DNA of 64,000 nt from Arabidopsis thaliana (Eukaryota; Streptophyta; Magnoliopsida; Brassicales; Brassicaceae), in assembly GCF_000001735.4 (NCBI RefSeq), contig NC_003075.7, positions 12,711,001 through 12,775,000 of the forward strand. The letters run 5' to 3'. A model generated the notes under the pieces. It searched no databases. It was given only the letters and a program-made list of their open reading frames with translations, and was not told the DNA's origin. This document shows, piece after piece, positions 25,401 through 38,007 of the stretch (positions are counted from its first letter, which is position 1; every line of letters begins with the position of its first letter). A program made the translations under genes and the position numbers.

Positions 25401-28400
25401 AGGCCTGGGTTTTATGTTGGTCCAGCGCCACACGAAGGCTACTATGGTCCTCCCATGGGGTATGGCAGTCCCAGCAACAGAGACCTACCTTTTGCAGGTA
25501 GGCCTACTGGTCCGCATGCTTATAACAATCATTCTGGTCAAGGTGGATATGATACGCCTGGAAGTTCAGTGTCTTTGGAACGGAACGAGTCATCACATTC
25601 TCAAGAAACACAAAGGCCATACAAGGTTCTCCTAAAGCACCAAGATGGGAGGTTTGGGGAAGATAATGCAAAGCGGGAAGAATTTCTTGGAAATAGGCTC
25701 CCGAATGCAGAGAAGATAGCTCAACAGATGCAAACTTCAAGAAACGAGAGGAGAGAAATCAGAAATGACGCAAGTGGTGAAGTACAACCAGTCAAAGCAG
25801 AACTTGCTGCCCCTGGAGATCCTAGTTTGATTCAGAAAATCGAGGGCTTAAATGCAAAAACTAGAACTAATGATGGTTGGCAAAATTCGTCATCTGTTGT
25901 TAATAGAGATGAGCAGGAAAGCCAACCACGTACACTCAATTCTGGGAACTCTGCAAATAAAGTTTCAGCCAGAAATCATCGAACTGGTCATGCAAGTGAC
26001 AGTAAGAACTCATCACACTATAATCAAGGTGATTCTGCCACAAACAAGAATGCTGAACCCGCAGCTATGGGTGGAACTAGCATATTCAGGTCAGTTATCA
26101 TTTTTCAATTGTGTTTCGGCCAGTTATGCCATCCTTTATGTCGGGAAAGTTTTGATGTTAGTACCTACAGGAGACCTACTCAACAGACTCAAGGCAGAGC
26201 AGATCCGCAGACCAAACGAATAGTGAACAGTGAAGGCAATGATGCTTGGCAGAAGACAACTGTTATGTCAGGCTCCTCCCATACAACTTTAGCTACAAAC
26301 ACAGAAAGCTTTCGCGAGGTTAATGTCGATGACTCTTTGGATACCGAGTCCATCAGGAGGCCTGGGTCGGGAATATCAGCAGACCCAAAGGATAACCAGG
26401 TATAAACTAGTTCATATGATTCTGGTTGTTATTTATACTTTTATGTATCTCTTGTTTGTAGTCATCCTTTTTTGGTTTGACTGAGTGTTTGCCATGTTCC
26501 CTTAAAAGCGTTCTACGATGAGAGAGTTAGCCAGGCAGCGTGCTCAACAGAGGCAGAAAGAGGAGGAAGAAAGAGCGAGAGATCAGCGGGCTAAGGCTCT
26601 TGCAAAACTAGAAGAGTTAAATAGACGTTCCCAAATATATGAGGAGGGTTCAGTTAAGAACATGGAAGCTGCATCTAATGCTTCTCCGGCTGACATGCCA
26701 ACAGATCCTGGATCTCATTCATCTAATGCTACAAATTCCGTAGAACCTACTGGAGGATCAGGAAAAAACACAACGCAAAACACGAGGACTTCAACAGAAT
26801 ATGCAAATAATGTGGGCCCTTCCCAACAGGATAATCTTCCACGTGATGGCGGTGCCTCAAAACAGAAGCGCTTGGGTTATAAGCAGAAGCAAAATATTAT
26901 ATTTGAGAAAAAACCGACAGGGAGCTCTGTTGCTACTGCAGAGGTGTTTGATGTTGTCCCGTCTCCTGAGGTTGTTAATGAAGGTGTCTCAAGCAATAAC
27001 TCAGACATGCCAGCGACGTCAACCGTTTCAGCTGAGTCAACTTTCCCGAAAAGAAAAAATAACAGGAATGGTAAGAAAAAACACAAGGCTGAGGAGACAG
27101 CAACTATGAATACTACAAGAGTTGCCGTTGGAAAAGAAACAAAATCGGGAGATGAGTCAATTGAGACTGCTAGGGCAAGGGCAGCTGAAATTGAGTTGGG
27201 GTCTGTTTCAGTTCCAAGCCTGGATATCAAAGTGTCTGGTGATTCGTCTGAACAAATCAGTTCCTTCACTAATGAAGAGTCTCAAAACAGAGCTAAAAAC
27301 AACTGGAAATCTCAACATGTGCGTAGGACTCAAAGAAACTCACTGGTAAATAAGCCTGCAGAGAAATTTTCTGGCAACAATGCTGTTATTTGGGCTCCAG
27401 TACATCCACAGCAAAAAGCTGATGTTTCCACTGGTGGAGGGAGTCAGACTACTGTCCCTGAGTTTGGCACCTCTTCAAAAAGTCAGCATCAAGGACAGAC
27501 TAGTTCTAAAAGCAAAAGAGTGGAAATTGAAAGATATGTACCGAAGCCTATAGTAAAGGAAATGGCTGAGCAAATCGTCAGTAAAAATCTAGTAACCTCT
27601 GCTCCAGATATGTCGGAGAATGTAAACCAGAAAGAAAATCGTGGAGGTGAGGGTACAGGAATTCTCCAACCTTCTGGTTCAACTGCAGGGAAATCTGGGT
27701 CTCCTTCAAAGTCAAGACATGGGAATGGTAGGCAGGGAAAGCATGGTAGAGAACATGCATCATGGCACCAGAGAGGTTCTGGAGCACCTACTAAAGCTTT
27801 GGAGGATGGACAATTTGTAACCTCAAATCAGCCCATCCGAGGAACAGTGAACTATCACTCTAGTAAGCAAACCGAACAAATTGCTGCCAAGGATCAAACC
27901 ACATGTAATAAGGATGGATGGAACGATGGCTGGTATATGACTCCTGAAACGCATTACTCTGCTGCCGAAGAAATGGAATCCAGTGCTGTTGGAAAAGATC
28001 AAGGAATGAGCATGCACGGCAGGCAGCATGCTTCAAGAAGCAACAAGGATGGAGGAAGCAACTATGGTGACCCTAAAAAAGGCAATAAGAGGGATTTCAA
28101 TAAAGCTCATACGCAGCACTCTGGCCATGGGTTTAGCCAACCAGATTTGCCTGCTGCTTCAAAAGAAGGTCGTGTCCCTGGAGATCATGTGTGGCATACA
28201 GCTAATAGGACAGGTAAGTATGGTGGTCGTGAAAGTACAAGGGACAAACCTTATGGATCTCAGGAAAAAAATGTTGTTGGATACGAGCATCAAGGGTTTA
28301 CTACAGAACAAAAAACGACATCAGCTGATACACAAGCCCAGTTGCAAAACCGATCTACCAATAAGGAGGTCCAGGTTGAGCAAAATCCGAATAGTATGTT

Positions 28401-28737
28401 CCAAAAGAACACAGGGCAGGGTCGACGGTTTGGAAGAGGGCAGGAGTCACAAGGAGGTTGGGGTTTACCGGCGCAAGAGAATATGCACCATCACCATCAG
28501 AGGCCACCTTCAAACAGAGATAGACAGAAGCAAAATCTGCATTATGAATACAAACCTGTTGGGTCTCATACTTATGATGGAGAACGTAGTCGAGAACAAT
28601 CGAAAGAGAGTTCTCAGACAGAAGGTCCAAGATACAGAGAGAAGGGACAGGGGCAGCAAAGGCAGGGTGGATACCAACAGCAAAGGGGTACTAGTGGGAG
28701 AAACGGTGGTCATGGATTCACTGGTGATAGAAACTAA
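22425..28737 (+). CDS. MOS1: MODIFIER OF SNC1, BAT2-domain nuclear protein
   Basis: Large, low-complexity nuclear protein that modulates expression of the immune receptor gene SNC1 and has also been linked to flowering and cell-cycle control. Exons are 22425-22453, 22955-23035, 23119-23163, 23257-23626, 24165-24267, 24713-24787, 25012-26089, 26171-26399 and 26509-28737, giving 1412 residues. The first 29-nt exon encodes MTSSTTGDR; the next reads WGTTRRSGMTILGKVAVPKPINLPSQR, the conserved BAT2 N-terminal region. Middle exons encode Gly/Pro/Tyr-rich sequence. A strong Arg/Glu coiled-coil segment starts exon 9 (MRELARQRAQQRQKEEEERA, residues ~674-712), and the tail is rich in Gln, Gly and Arg. 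Intron 7 (26090-26170) is 81 nt with no in-frame stop. Introns 1 and 4 are much longer than the rest. Confidence 0.94.
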
Positions 28738-30190
28738 GATTGGCCTCTTATTGTTATTTAGGTAGTAAGAGCTGCCATGCTGAGGATACTTGCATTTTGA
28801 GATATGGCGATTGAGGAAGCTAATTCGTAGGCACATAGCTTGGGAGATTGCTGAGAGGAGACCTATCCGAGGAGGTATTGGCAGATTAAAAAAAAAAAGT
28901 CTTTGTCTTGAGAGTTTATTATTATATGTTTCAGTCACTTGTTTGAATATGATTATAACTACTGTAGTAGCCTTTTGTATACACTAGATGAATACTCATG
29001 AGTATTTTTGTTTTTAAAGTTGCTTAAAAAAATATGATTATGTTTTTTGGTTGATTTTGATGTTCATTTTGATAAATTCCTATCTATTTAATATAATTTT
29101 TTTATTTTATGATTAGATTTATCTATAACTCGAAATATCAATTCTAGTATAATATATATATTTATATCTATTATTCTAATATTTTATTGTCATGATCACA
29201 TATAAAAACAATATATGATATATTGATACAATGTATGCGTTTTGAAACTTGTCTAAATTAATTGTACAAACAATTATTTATTCCATATATTCTCTTGTCA
29301 TCAACTACACAATCACATCATGATATGCTAGTAATTCAAGTCACACTTTAATTCTTTTCACTTGCATATAGCCATATAGAATCTCATATTTTTTTTTTTG
29401 TATGTCGAATGTCGAATGTCTCAAATGACTATTATATTATAAAATTGTATATCAATGTTACTAAGTTATTAGAACGCACCAAAATGTACAGAAAAAGTTC
29501 ATATGATAAATTATATTCACAAAACGTAATAATAAGAAAATATCTAATTAAATTTACTAAATTTATATGAGGTTAGGTAGCAAACATAAGAGTTTTAAGA
29601 GTTTGGATTTTGGAATTGGTGGTGTTTGTTTCTCAAACTTCATAAATTAGAGTTTAAAATGTTTTTTTATTTTTTGTGGTCGGCATAAGAGTTGAAGTTT
29701 TAATAAAATAAAATAGTATCTGATCATTTTATTGGAGAAAACATAAAAGATGTAGTATTTTATAAGAACTCGAATTGGTCAATTTTCAAAATGTTAGTAT
29801 GAAAAATAAAATATCTAGTTATATGTACTCGTATCTCTTGATATTTTTGGCTTTAACTTAGGGATGTTAGTTTGATTTGTCTTTCTGGATAAGCCAGTAG
29901 TAACCAAAAAAGTCAAAATCTTGTTGGCTAAGTCAGAAATTAATTAAATAAACAAAAGGGCCCATTAAATTAATTATTTTAATAAATATTCTGTGTAATG
30001 ATATATAGTATAAAACGCGACCGTCTAAATTCTTGGTTGTTTACGAGAAAAGCGGATTACGGGTACGCTTCTTCTAAGATAAATCTCTCCCCGATTCTCT
30101 CTTTTTCTCGCTAGATACTCTTTTTCTTCAATTAGGGTTTCTTCTCGCTTGCCTTTTAATTCTCTCCAGCTGATCTGATCTCCGTTACCG
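28738..30190. other. MOS1 3' flank and NBR1 promoter/leader
   Basis: The first ~260 bp after the MOS1 stop are likely 3' UTR. The next kilobase is very AT-rich with no ORF or repeat I can name. From about 30040 CT-rich leader sequence with an AATTAGGGTTT motif leads to the NBR1 ATG. There is no ATG between about 30060 and the start codon. Confidence 0.7.
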
Positions 30191-33100
30191 ATGGAGTCTA
30201 CTGCTAACGCACTCGTCGTCAAGGTTAGAGATACAACCTTCCTTTCTTTATTTGCGAATCGTCAGTTTTCTCACAGTAATTGTCGGTGATTCTGGGTTTT
30301 CGTGGCGATCGTCTCGTTTCTGTTGATTTTGTTGCTTGTAATCGGTCCTTTCCTTTTGAATTTCGCTATGGATCGACTCTCTCTCTCTCTGTCTCTGTAT
30401 TATAATCTTAAGTGTAATTCGAAAATTTTCCAGACATACTTAGCAGTATCTGCTTGAATCTTATACCCGAACAATGATTAAAACTATAAGTTATCGTAAT
30501 TAGAATCGTAATCTATTTCTTCGACAATTTTTTTTCATTTTTTTCATTGAAGTGATACTAATTTTGTTTGTGATTATGTAGGTGAGCTATGGAGGTGTGC
30601 TTAGGCGTTTCAGGGTGCCTGTTAAAGCTAATGGACAGCTTGATCTTGAAATGGCTGGTCTTAAGGAAAAGATCGCTGCTCTCTTTAACCTCTCTGCGGA
30701 TGCTGAATTGAGTCTGACTTACTCTGATGAGGATGGGGATGTGGTTGCCCTTGTTGATGACAACGATCTCTTTGATGTTACTAATCAGCGTCTTAAGTTC
30801 TTAAAGATCAATGTGAACGCTGGCGTGTCCACTAACTCTGCTGCTCCAGAGAGTAGTGGGAGTTCCACACCTGCGGGTATGCCTAACCCGGTTTCCAAAA
30901 TCCAGAAGGGTATAAATGATGTTCTGATGGCTGTACCTAACCCGATGCGTGATACCATATCAAAGGTGTACATGGACCTTGCATCCAAGGCCTCAACTTC
31001 TAGTCCTGTAGTTGGTGAGATGCTTGATTGCATTTCCAAGCTAGGGCAGCTCTCAATTCCTCAGGAAAGTAGTCCTTGCTCACCTGTTACCAAGCCTGGT
31101 TCTTCAGGTGCTTCCCTGAGCAGGGATGTTCCTTCCGCTGGTGGAAAGAAGGATATCTCTGAGAGGACCCAGACCGGAAGGAAACCTGTTAATCTGAATG
31201 AACCCACTGGCGCTCATTCAAAGACTTCTGGTCATGTACCAAACTCGTCTGGACTGGGTGCTAATTTCAACGAGTGTCCCTTTAGTGGCAGTACCATGAA
31301 TTACTCCTGTCCAAATCCAGTTAACCTCAACAAGCATCCTCGTCGTGTTTGTCATTCCAAAAAGAGCACCAATGGTGATTACTGGACTTCATTGGGTGTA
31401 TTCCATAAGGGCATCCGTTGTGACGGATGTGGAGTTCTTCCAATTACTGGGCCTAGATTTAAGTCGAAAGTGTAAGGATGCCTTCTACTTACTACTTTAG
31501 AAACTATAAACATGCTAGAACTTATTGTGCTTATATGTTTCGCTTGTGAATATTGTGCAGTAAAGAAGACTATGATCTGTGCACCATCTGCTATTCGGTG
31601 ATGGGTAACGAGGGGGATTACACAAGAATGGATAAGCCTGTATCCGTTCAACATCTGCATCCTTTTAGAGGACCGTTTACCCAAGTATTGCTCTTCTTCT
31701 AAGTTTATAATTACTTTTCTTCTTGTTTATTCTATGTGTCTTCTCTGATAGCTATGAGGAATTCTTACCCTTTTTTTTTTGGTATAGTTTCCTAATCCTT
31801 GGTTGAGCCACCCTGTGCCACGAGCAACCAATGGAGGTGCACCTCTCAGGTGTACTCGCCCTAAACTAGACAGTCGGTTTGTCCTTGATGTGAATGTAAT
31901 TGATGGAACCGTTGTTGCTCCATCCGCCCCATTTACTAAGATTTGGAAAATGAGGAACAGTGGTTCGCTGGTGTGGCCACAGGGCACACAGATTGTCTGG
32001 ATCGGTGGGGACAGGTTCTGCAACTCCTTGTCAGTTGATTTACAGGTTAGAAACAATTTCCTTAGTTTTCACTCTTTTAGCTCGATTCTTACCACTAACA
32101 GAGCAATTATGTTGTTTGAATTTACACTCGATGGCTTGAGTTAGGTTGTTTTCTTCACGAAGTGACTATAGCTGCTTGATTATATAATACTAACTGTTTT
32201 TTTCTCTCTTTACACATGGCAGATTCCAAAGGAGGGTGTGCCTATCTATAGTGAACTTGACGTCAAAGTTGATTTTGTTGCACCAGAGTTACCTGGTCGA
32301 TACATTTCTTATTGGAGGATGGCTACCTCTGACGGTGCTAAGTTTGGGCAACGTGTTTGGGTGTTGATACATGTACTTACTAGATTTGTGCAGCTTCTGT
32401 CCTTTAATTCTTTGTCTCTTTCTATCATATGTGTTTGATACATTTTTTCTTTTTGCATGGTTAGGTTGATGCATCTCTGAAGAATTCTGTTGTGAATGAG
32501 TTTCATGGACTGAACCTTAATGCCTCCCCCTCCCTTGATGAGAATTTTCCAAGCGAATTTCTAGGGATTATGAATTATGAGTCAGCTCAACCTGGCAGCT
32601 CCAGTGTCAATCCTGGGACCGTGAAAGGTACTGATCTAGAGGGCGAAGTTGGTGAAACACAGGCCGTGGAAAAAGAAAACCTTTTGGTTGGTGAAGCTCA
32701 TCCTGCTATCCCTCACGGTCATTCTCCTTCATCTTCATCTTCTTCATTTAACATGGTCGACTTCCCAAGCATGCCTGCTGTTGAGGTCTTGTCTGGTGGT
32801 TCTTCATCTACTACAAAAGACGTGCCAGTTCCTCTTCAGGAGGATATAGAAAAGAATGACGTGGAGATAACCATGCTCAAGGAGCTCGAGGAAATGGGTT
32901 TCAAGGAGATAGATTTGAACAAGGAGATCTTGAGGGATAACGAGTACAACCTGGAGCAGTCTGTTGATGCTCTTTGTGGAGTTAGCGAGTGGGATCCAAT
33001 CCTAGAGGAGCTTCAGGAGATGGTAAGTGTGTCTGCACTTGGTGAATTTATTAAATCTTACTTTGCAGATTGGAATGTTGAAAATATTGTGATTTTGCAG

Positions 33101-33202
33101 GGCTTCTGTGATGATGTGACGAACAAGAGACTGCTGAAGAAGAACAATGGAAGCATCAAAGGCGTGGTAATGGATCTCCTCACAGGGGAGAAGGAGGCTT
33201 GA
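30191..33202 (+). CDS. NBR1: NBR1 selective autophagy receptor
   Basis: Cargo receptor that links ubiquitinated protein aggregates, and some viral proteins, to ATG8 on the phagophore. Exons are 30191-30223, 30582-31471, 31561-31684, 31788-32045, 32223-32372, 32465-33022 and 33101-33202, giving 704 residues. The PB1 domain lies at about 11-94 (basic RRFRVP at its start, acidic YSDEDGDVV loop). The ZZ zinc finger follows at about 285-340 (IRCDGCGVLPITG, DYDLCTICY). The four-tryptophan (FW/NBR1) domain is at about 370-470 (KIWKMRNSGSLVWPQG). Two UBA domains are near the C-terminus. Between them lies the LIR motif WDPI at W661 to I664. The last intron (33023-33100) is 78 nt without an in-frame stop and separates the LIR exon from most of UBA2. 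Confidence 0.98.
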
Positions 33203-33806
33203 TGAGCTCTTTGGTTTCTGGCAACTCTTCTCTATCTCTCTTATCTATCAGGAATAATTATGTTTTATAAATAAAACCTGATCTCTTAGTTTGGTTTCGT
33301 GCTGCGTCACATGGTCTGTTCCTTTGCTTTGTGTTGGGATGATGTTACTATGTTAACTCTATCTAAGACATGGATGGTTTCTTTCTTATTTCAGTTTAGT
33401 TTATGTCGTTCTGCTCCTCGGGTCAAATGAATGGTTGAGTCTTTTTTATTGATTTCATCACTTTAGGCCTTTTTGGTCTCCATTTCTCAGCTGTATTTGG
33501 CTTAATGTGAGTTTGTGAGAAGAGCTTTCCTTGAAACAACGTACTGTTTTAATTCACATTTACCCTCTCATCTCTCTCAATCAGGTGACATTTTCACGTG
33601 GTCGAATCATCGGCATGGCAGTTGCAATTAGTCATGGTGGTCGGCTTCATTAAACTGTTTACAACTGACAAAACTTTGTTATTCTATCCATAGAAACCAT
33701 TCAAAAACCAATAAAAGTTTTTGAATAGACCAATAAAAGACATTCATAATTGATTTCACTTTTTGAGAAAAATTTACAAGTTTGAAGTAGTAACATGATG
33801 AGTTTG
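33203..33806. other. Convergent 3' ends of NBR1 and the neighbouring minus-strand gene
   Basis: Tail-to-tail intergenic region of about 600 bp holding both 3' UTRs. A TTTTCACGTGG G-box-like site lies near 33593-33602, but it is not upstream of either gene, so I do not call it a promoter element. Confidence 0.6.
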
Positions 33807-34238
33807 TTAGAATCTCTTTGAAGACGAACGAGTGAACAAACTCCTAAGGCTGTTTCTGCTGTCTCTAGTTTTCTTCTTCTTCATCTTCTTGAGGCCATCA
33901 TTATCTGAAGAAGAGAAGGTTTGTTCTTCTAAAGTGAGTTCGCGTTCCAGTTTCTTAGAGACCGAAAGAATCTCGTAGGGATCCCACAGCGACTGTCCGA
34001 ATTCCCAATCCAAAAACGACGGATGATGCTTTGCGGACAAGGCTTCCGTTTTGAAACGTGATGCCTTCCCTTTGACAAAAGCATGCTTTCTCTGCGCATC
34101 GAACTCTAAAACAGTATGTTTTGAGGTTTGGGAGTGGCTGAGCCAAGCCTGCGCAGCTGCCTTCATCAACTCTAGTCTCTTCTTCTTCTCCTCTTCTTCT
34201 TCTTCATTTTCATCTTTAGCCTCTCGTTTCTTCCTCAT
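33807..34238 (-). CDS. Uncharacterised basic protein of 143 residues
   Basis: I do not recognise a domain. The single-exon protein starts with alternating Lys/Arg and Glu runs (residues ~1-22), probably helical. A central part of moderate complexity follows (KAAAQAWLSHSQTSK, HHPSFLDWEFGQSLWDPYEI). It ends in a Ser/Lys/Arg-rich tail (KKMKKKKTRDSRNSLRSLF). The WEFGQSLWDPYEI segment looks like a short conserved linear motif seen in small plant proteins, which is recall and weakly held. The basic ends suggest a nuclear or nucleic-acid-associated protein. It is convergent with NBR1. The ATG at 34238 was chosen because the upstream ATG at 34260 is in another frame and stops after 14 codons. The position corresponds to the locus I remember as At4g24700. 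Confidence 0.75.
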   Translation of the reverse strand: MRKKREAKDENEEEEEEKKKRLELMKAAAQAWLSHSQTSKHTVLEFDAQRKHAFVKGKASRFKTEALSAKHHPSFLDWEFGQSLWDPYEILSVSKKLERELTLEEQTFSSSDNDGLKKMKKKKTRDSRNSLRSLFTRSSSKRF

Positions 34239-34260
34239 CTCTCTTCTTCTTCTTCTCCAT
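34216..34260 (-). promoter_or_regulatory. Overlapping upstream ORF (14 codons)
   Basis: An ATG at 34260, 22 nt before the main start, opens a Lys/Glu-rich 14-codon ORF that ends at TAA (34218-34216), inside the main coding region in a different frame. If the transcript starts above 34260, this would lower translation from the main ATG. Whether the leader includes it cannot be seen. Confidence 0.4.
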
Positions 34261-34751
34261 TTTGGGACTTTTGGGGATCCAAGTCTTATTATGTAAGGTT
34301 TAATGTCAGCCTTAAGTTTCTTGTTCGAATCTACTCACTTCTGTCTTGTCTTCTGTCTTGTCTCTTCCTTTTCATCTTTCTTTGTTTATTATTTATTTTC
34401 ATGCCTCGTTTTTTCTTAGCCTTTAGATTTTCAGATGACAAAAACAAAAATAAAAAAAAAACAGATCAGATGACTTGGTTGCTGACAATTGTTCATTATC
34501 AATTTATCATCGATTCGTTTATTGTCAACAATTTAGAGATGTTAAAGATGGTAATAACCCATTGGGCATCTGAAGCCCATGTTTAATACTCAACCCGTGA
34601 TCTGCGTTTCTTTATCACAAAATAATAAAATGAGCATTTTCCCCTTCATCATAGCTGTAGATGATGAAGTGATGTTTAATCAACAATTAGCATAACATTT
34701 TTCTGAACAACACAACTTCATTGTTATTTGTTTATGACCTCACAAAAATGG
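34261..34751. other. Promoter of the 143-residue gene and PCH2 3' flank
   Basis: About 490 bp. The pair CATTGGGCAT and AAGCCCAT near 34559-34580 are site-II-like boxes about 320-340 bp upstream of the unknown gene. The right part is the 3' flank of PCH2. No ORF of note. Confidence 0.55.
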
Positions 34752-37700
34752 TCATTCAGGTTGTTCAGACTTCTCTCTCTTAGCTGTTTCTATCATTGTA
34801 CACAAGAAATTACTTGGATCATGGCTATATGGATCTGCAAGTGCTGCGTGCGCTAAAAACGGAAGCTTCCTCAATGATCTCCCACTTAAACCCTGTACAT
34901 CAAGAAGTTGATCCCAATTCATACTTGCTTTTTTTAAGAGTATTCTCAGTTTTATTTTCACTGACTCACTGCTCTACAATCAGTATAAAAGTATTCCCAA
35001 AGACTAACCTCGCACCCTTTTGCAGCTTCTATCAACTGTTTGCAGAACCAAGGAACTGTATTTGTATCATGAACCTCACTTTCACTTAACTTTTCTTTCA
35101 AACTTGAAAAGCTTGGAATAGAGAGTCCATCACAGCCCTATACCAAGATTTATGGAGCTTATAAGATATAATTGCTCCTCCTTCAGTGGTATTAACAGGA
35201 AAATATGGAATTCGAAACCTATATGATATGCTCTTATATAGTACCTGGAAACTTGATATGATCCCTTTACTTATTAATTCCTCAACACAAGACCTTAATA
35301 TTTCATAACGAACATGAAGAGTTGGAGGGCCAACATAAGCTTTTATGTCAGCTCGATCCACGAAAGCAACATCTGCAACAAATATCTTGATCTGTGACAT
35401 CTCACAAAACGTGAATATTATGCGGAAGAACAAAGATCTATTATATTAGAGAAAAAGTCATGAGGCTGAGGACAGGATCAAAATAGGCTACCAATAGCAG
35501 TAGTTATGTTTGATGTTGTAAGGATTATCACATTCGGTGCTGATTTCAATTTGTCCATTTGGGTGAGTAGTGCATTCACAACCTGCAACATATGAATAGG
35601 GGGATTTGGTTTTCAAGGGTTAAGAATTGATCTTTTCACAAATTCTAGGTGTATACGAAATTTAGAAGCTAGTTGGTCTACCCGGATAGAATCTGACGGT
35701 TCTGAGCCAGACAATGCAGCTTTTCGAGCAGCAGCAAGACTTTCTACTTCATCTGCAGGCAAAACAATCTCAGGCCTACACAAGAAATAAGCATGCAAAT
35801 ATAAAAAGTTATGAAAAAATCATAACTCACCGATCAAAACAAATACCAGATTTCCATCTTCCTCCACCATCTCTTGGATTTTTTGGAAAAGCTTGGCAAC
35901 CTATATTGTGGAATTAGTAGAAATGTTGAGAATAACAGAAAATTCCAATAAAGCTTTTCTTCTAAGATAGGTCCGATCACTTCACAACTATTGGTGAAGT
36001 TTGTGCTATCACTACTAGACACGAAATGGATTCCCAATCAGCCTACTATGAAATCCCAGAAATTAACGGACTGTGATCAGCGAATAAAGTAGAATGAGTA
36101 TTGAAAATTTCACTGGCTGTAATCAACTGATCAATAAATAAAGTAGATTAGCTATTTTTCCTTGGAAGATAAAGTGGCAGTTATAAGTTGTTACTTCTTT
36201 ACGTTAGTTGAACCAACAACTACAAGGTAGCCACAAATCTGGTTGAAGTCCAATAATACATGAGTACAAAGTCAGCTTGTTGGCAAATCTACCGCATTAA
36301 AATGCATGCTAAAGGGATAACTTAAGAGAAGAGTTAAAGAAAGGAAAAGTGTATATCATACCAGCTTGCCACTTTCAGAGAACCATTTACTAAATAGAGA
36401 GTGAGCATTGACTTCAATCAATTGGCAATGTGGATATCTGATGAAGGAAACATAAATCAAAATCAAAATAGAAAGATGATCGAGATAATACAGTCAGTAT
36501 AGATTAATCTGACAGAATAACATTTTGTCCAGAAGAGGACCTGGAGTTGCACCGGATTGAAAGCTTTTGAGCCAACGCTTTGCAAAGGGATGTTTTGCCA
36601 GTCCCTGGTGGTCCGTGCAAAAGAATAATCCTGCAGAAAGATTCAACAAATCATGAAGGCTAATTAGTTGAAATCAGGCACAAGAAAAGAAAATATCAGA
36701 CTTAGACACCAAAGAACAAACAAAAGGGCAGGAAACAAATTTAGCTCATAAGCAACTCAGTTATCTGAAGTTTTTAATAACAATCTCATGCTGTAGAATA
36801 GAAGGAGACATATATAAGAATTGCTAGGTAAGTTAGGAGAAGAACAGTATATACTGGATTTATGCCAACTTTCCTCACCTGTTCCATGAAACGAGATTTG
36901 GGTTAACACCCTTCTGGGTGAACAGCAATGCACTCGCAGCATAACGTAGTAACCTTTGCTTAAGTCCAGATTCATATATTAGGCTACACAAACAAAAAGA
37001 TCCAGACCACAGAACAAATTGTGTCAAGAGTCATTACTGCTTTATAACCACGTCAAGATAGTAATTCCAGACAGACCTTTCCCATAAGCCATCAAACTCC
37101 TTTGCGGGTAGAATCCATTCGTTAAAGCTAGCAGGTTGTCCATCTGCACACAAGTCCTCACATGGTCCTTCTTCAATGAGCTGGATGTGAATTACAAACA
37201 AGTCACGTACACCTAGAGAAAACAAGGCTGACTGGCTATTTTAACTTAATAAGATTTGCATTTACCTGAAAGGTGTGCACAACTGGCTTCACTTGCCAGA
37301 ACAAGAGAACATCATTATTTTTCACCCATTCCTCTATATACAGAAGCAAAGAAGATATCAGTAACATCAAACCCACAAGTATGCTAGCATGAAACCTAAA
37401 CACTGATTACAAAAGGAAAAGTTTGGTGAAATTGATAAGGTTTAATATTATAATACCTGTATCACAAATGCATATCCTTTGCACATTATCAACTAGGAAC
37501 AAGTCGTCTGCAGGAATCAAAACCAGTCCATCTGCATAGCTCATGCTCCTATTTTCCAGCATCCTAGAGCAAAATACAAAACTATCCCATTATCAAAAAG
37601 AAAACAAACACAGAGTTAATTTAAGCAGAGCTCCACTATAATAGATGAGAAAATGTGATACAAACCGTTCTACAGCTCTCTGGACATCCTCTAGACGAGC

Positions 37701-38007
37701 CGTGCTTGAAGGCTTTAAGCAGACCTCCACTAGAAACCACAGAAAATGGAAATCATAAAGAGAAGCTCTATAATTGAAATCCAGAATCGAAAGGAAGGAG
37801 AATTGAAGTACCAGATACGAGGAATTTGTTCTCGTGGAGGCAAGGAGGAGGATTGGGTGTAGCGACTGGCTCAGCGACGGCTATTTGCACTGGAATAGTC
37901 GCTGCTTCAATGGGGTTTTGGTAAGAGACCTCCATGGAAGCGTTTGGAAGAGGAATCGGGTCCTCCACCATAGGTTTTTGCTCGGCAATCTCCATGGGAG
38001 TGCTCAT
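34752..38007 (-). CDS. PCH2: PCH2/TRIP13-type AAA+ ATPase
   Basis: AAA+ remodeller of HORMA-domain proteins; in plants it acts on the axis protein ASY1 during meiosis and is needed for normal crossover maturation. Fourteen exons on the minus strand: 38007-37812, 37729-37666, 37563-37457, 37333-37266, 37180-37077, 36983-36879, 36630-36541, 36437-36362, 35900-35831, 35752-35682, 35582-35492, 35372-35245, 35137-35009 and 34892-34752. They give 479 residues from the first ATG, or 475 from the next in-frame ATG (MEIAEQ). An N-terminal adaptor-binding part is followed by Walker A GPPGTGKT (about 221-228), Walker B VFVLIDE (about 289-295) and the sensor region ILTTSNIT. The gene ends EKSEQPE. All junctions keep phase and no damage is seen. 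Confidence 0.95.

Noticed and set aside
25122-28938. Many ORFs on both strands across MOS1 exons 7-9
   Set aside because: Low-complexity coding sequence opens several frames; only one plus-strand frame joins the flanking exons in phase.
33595-33600. CACGTG between NBR1 and the next gene
   Set aside because: It sits between two convergent 3' ends and is not upstream of either gene.
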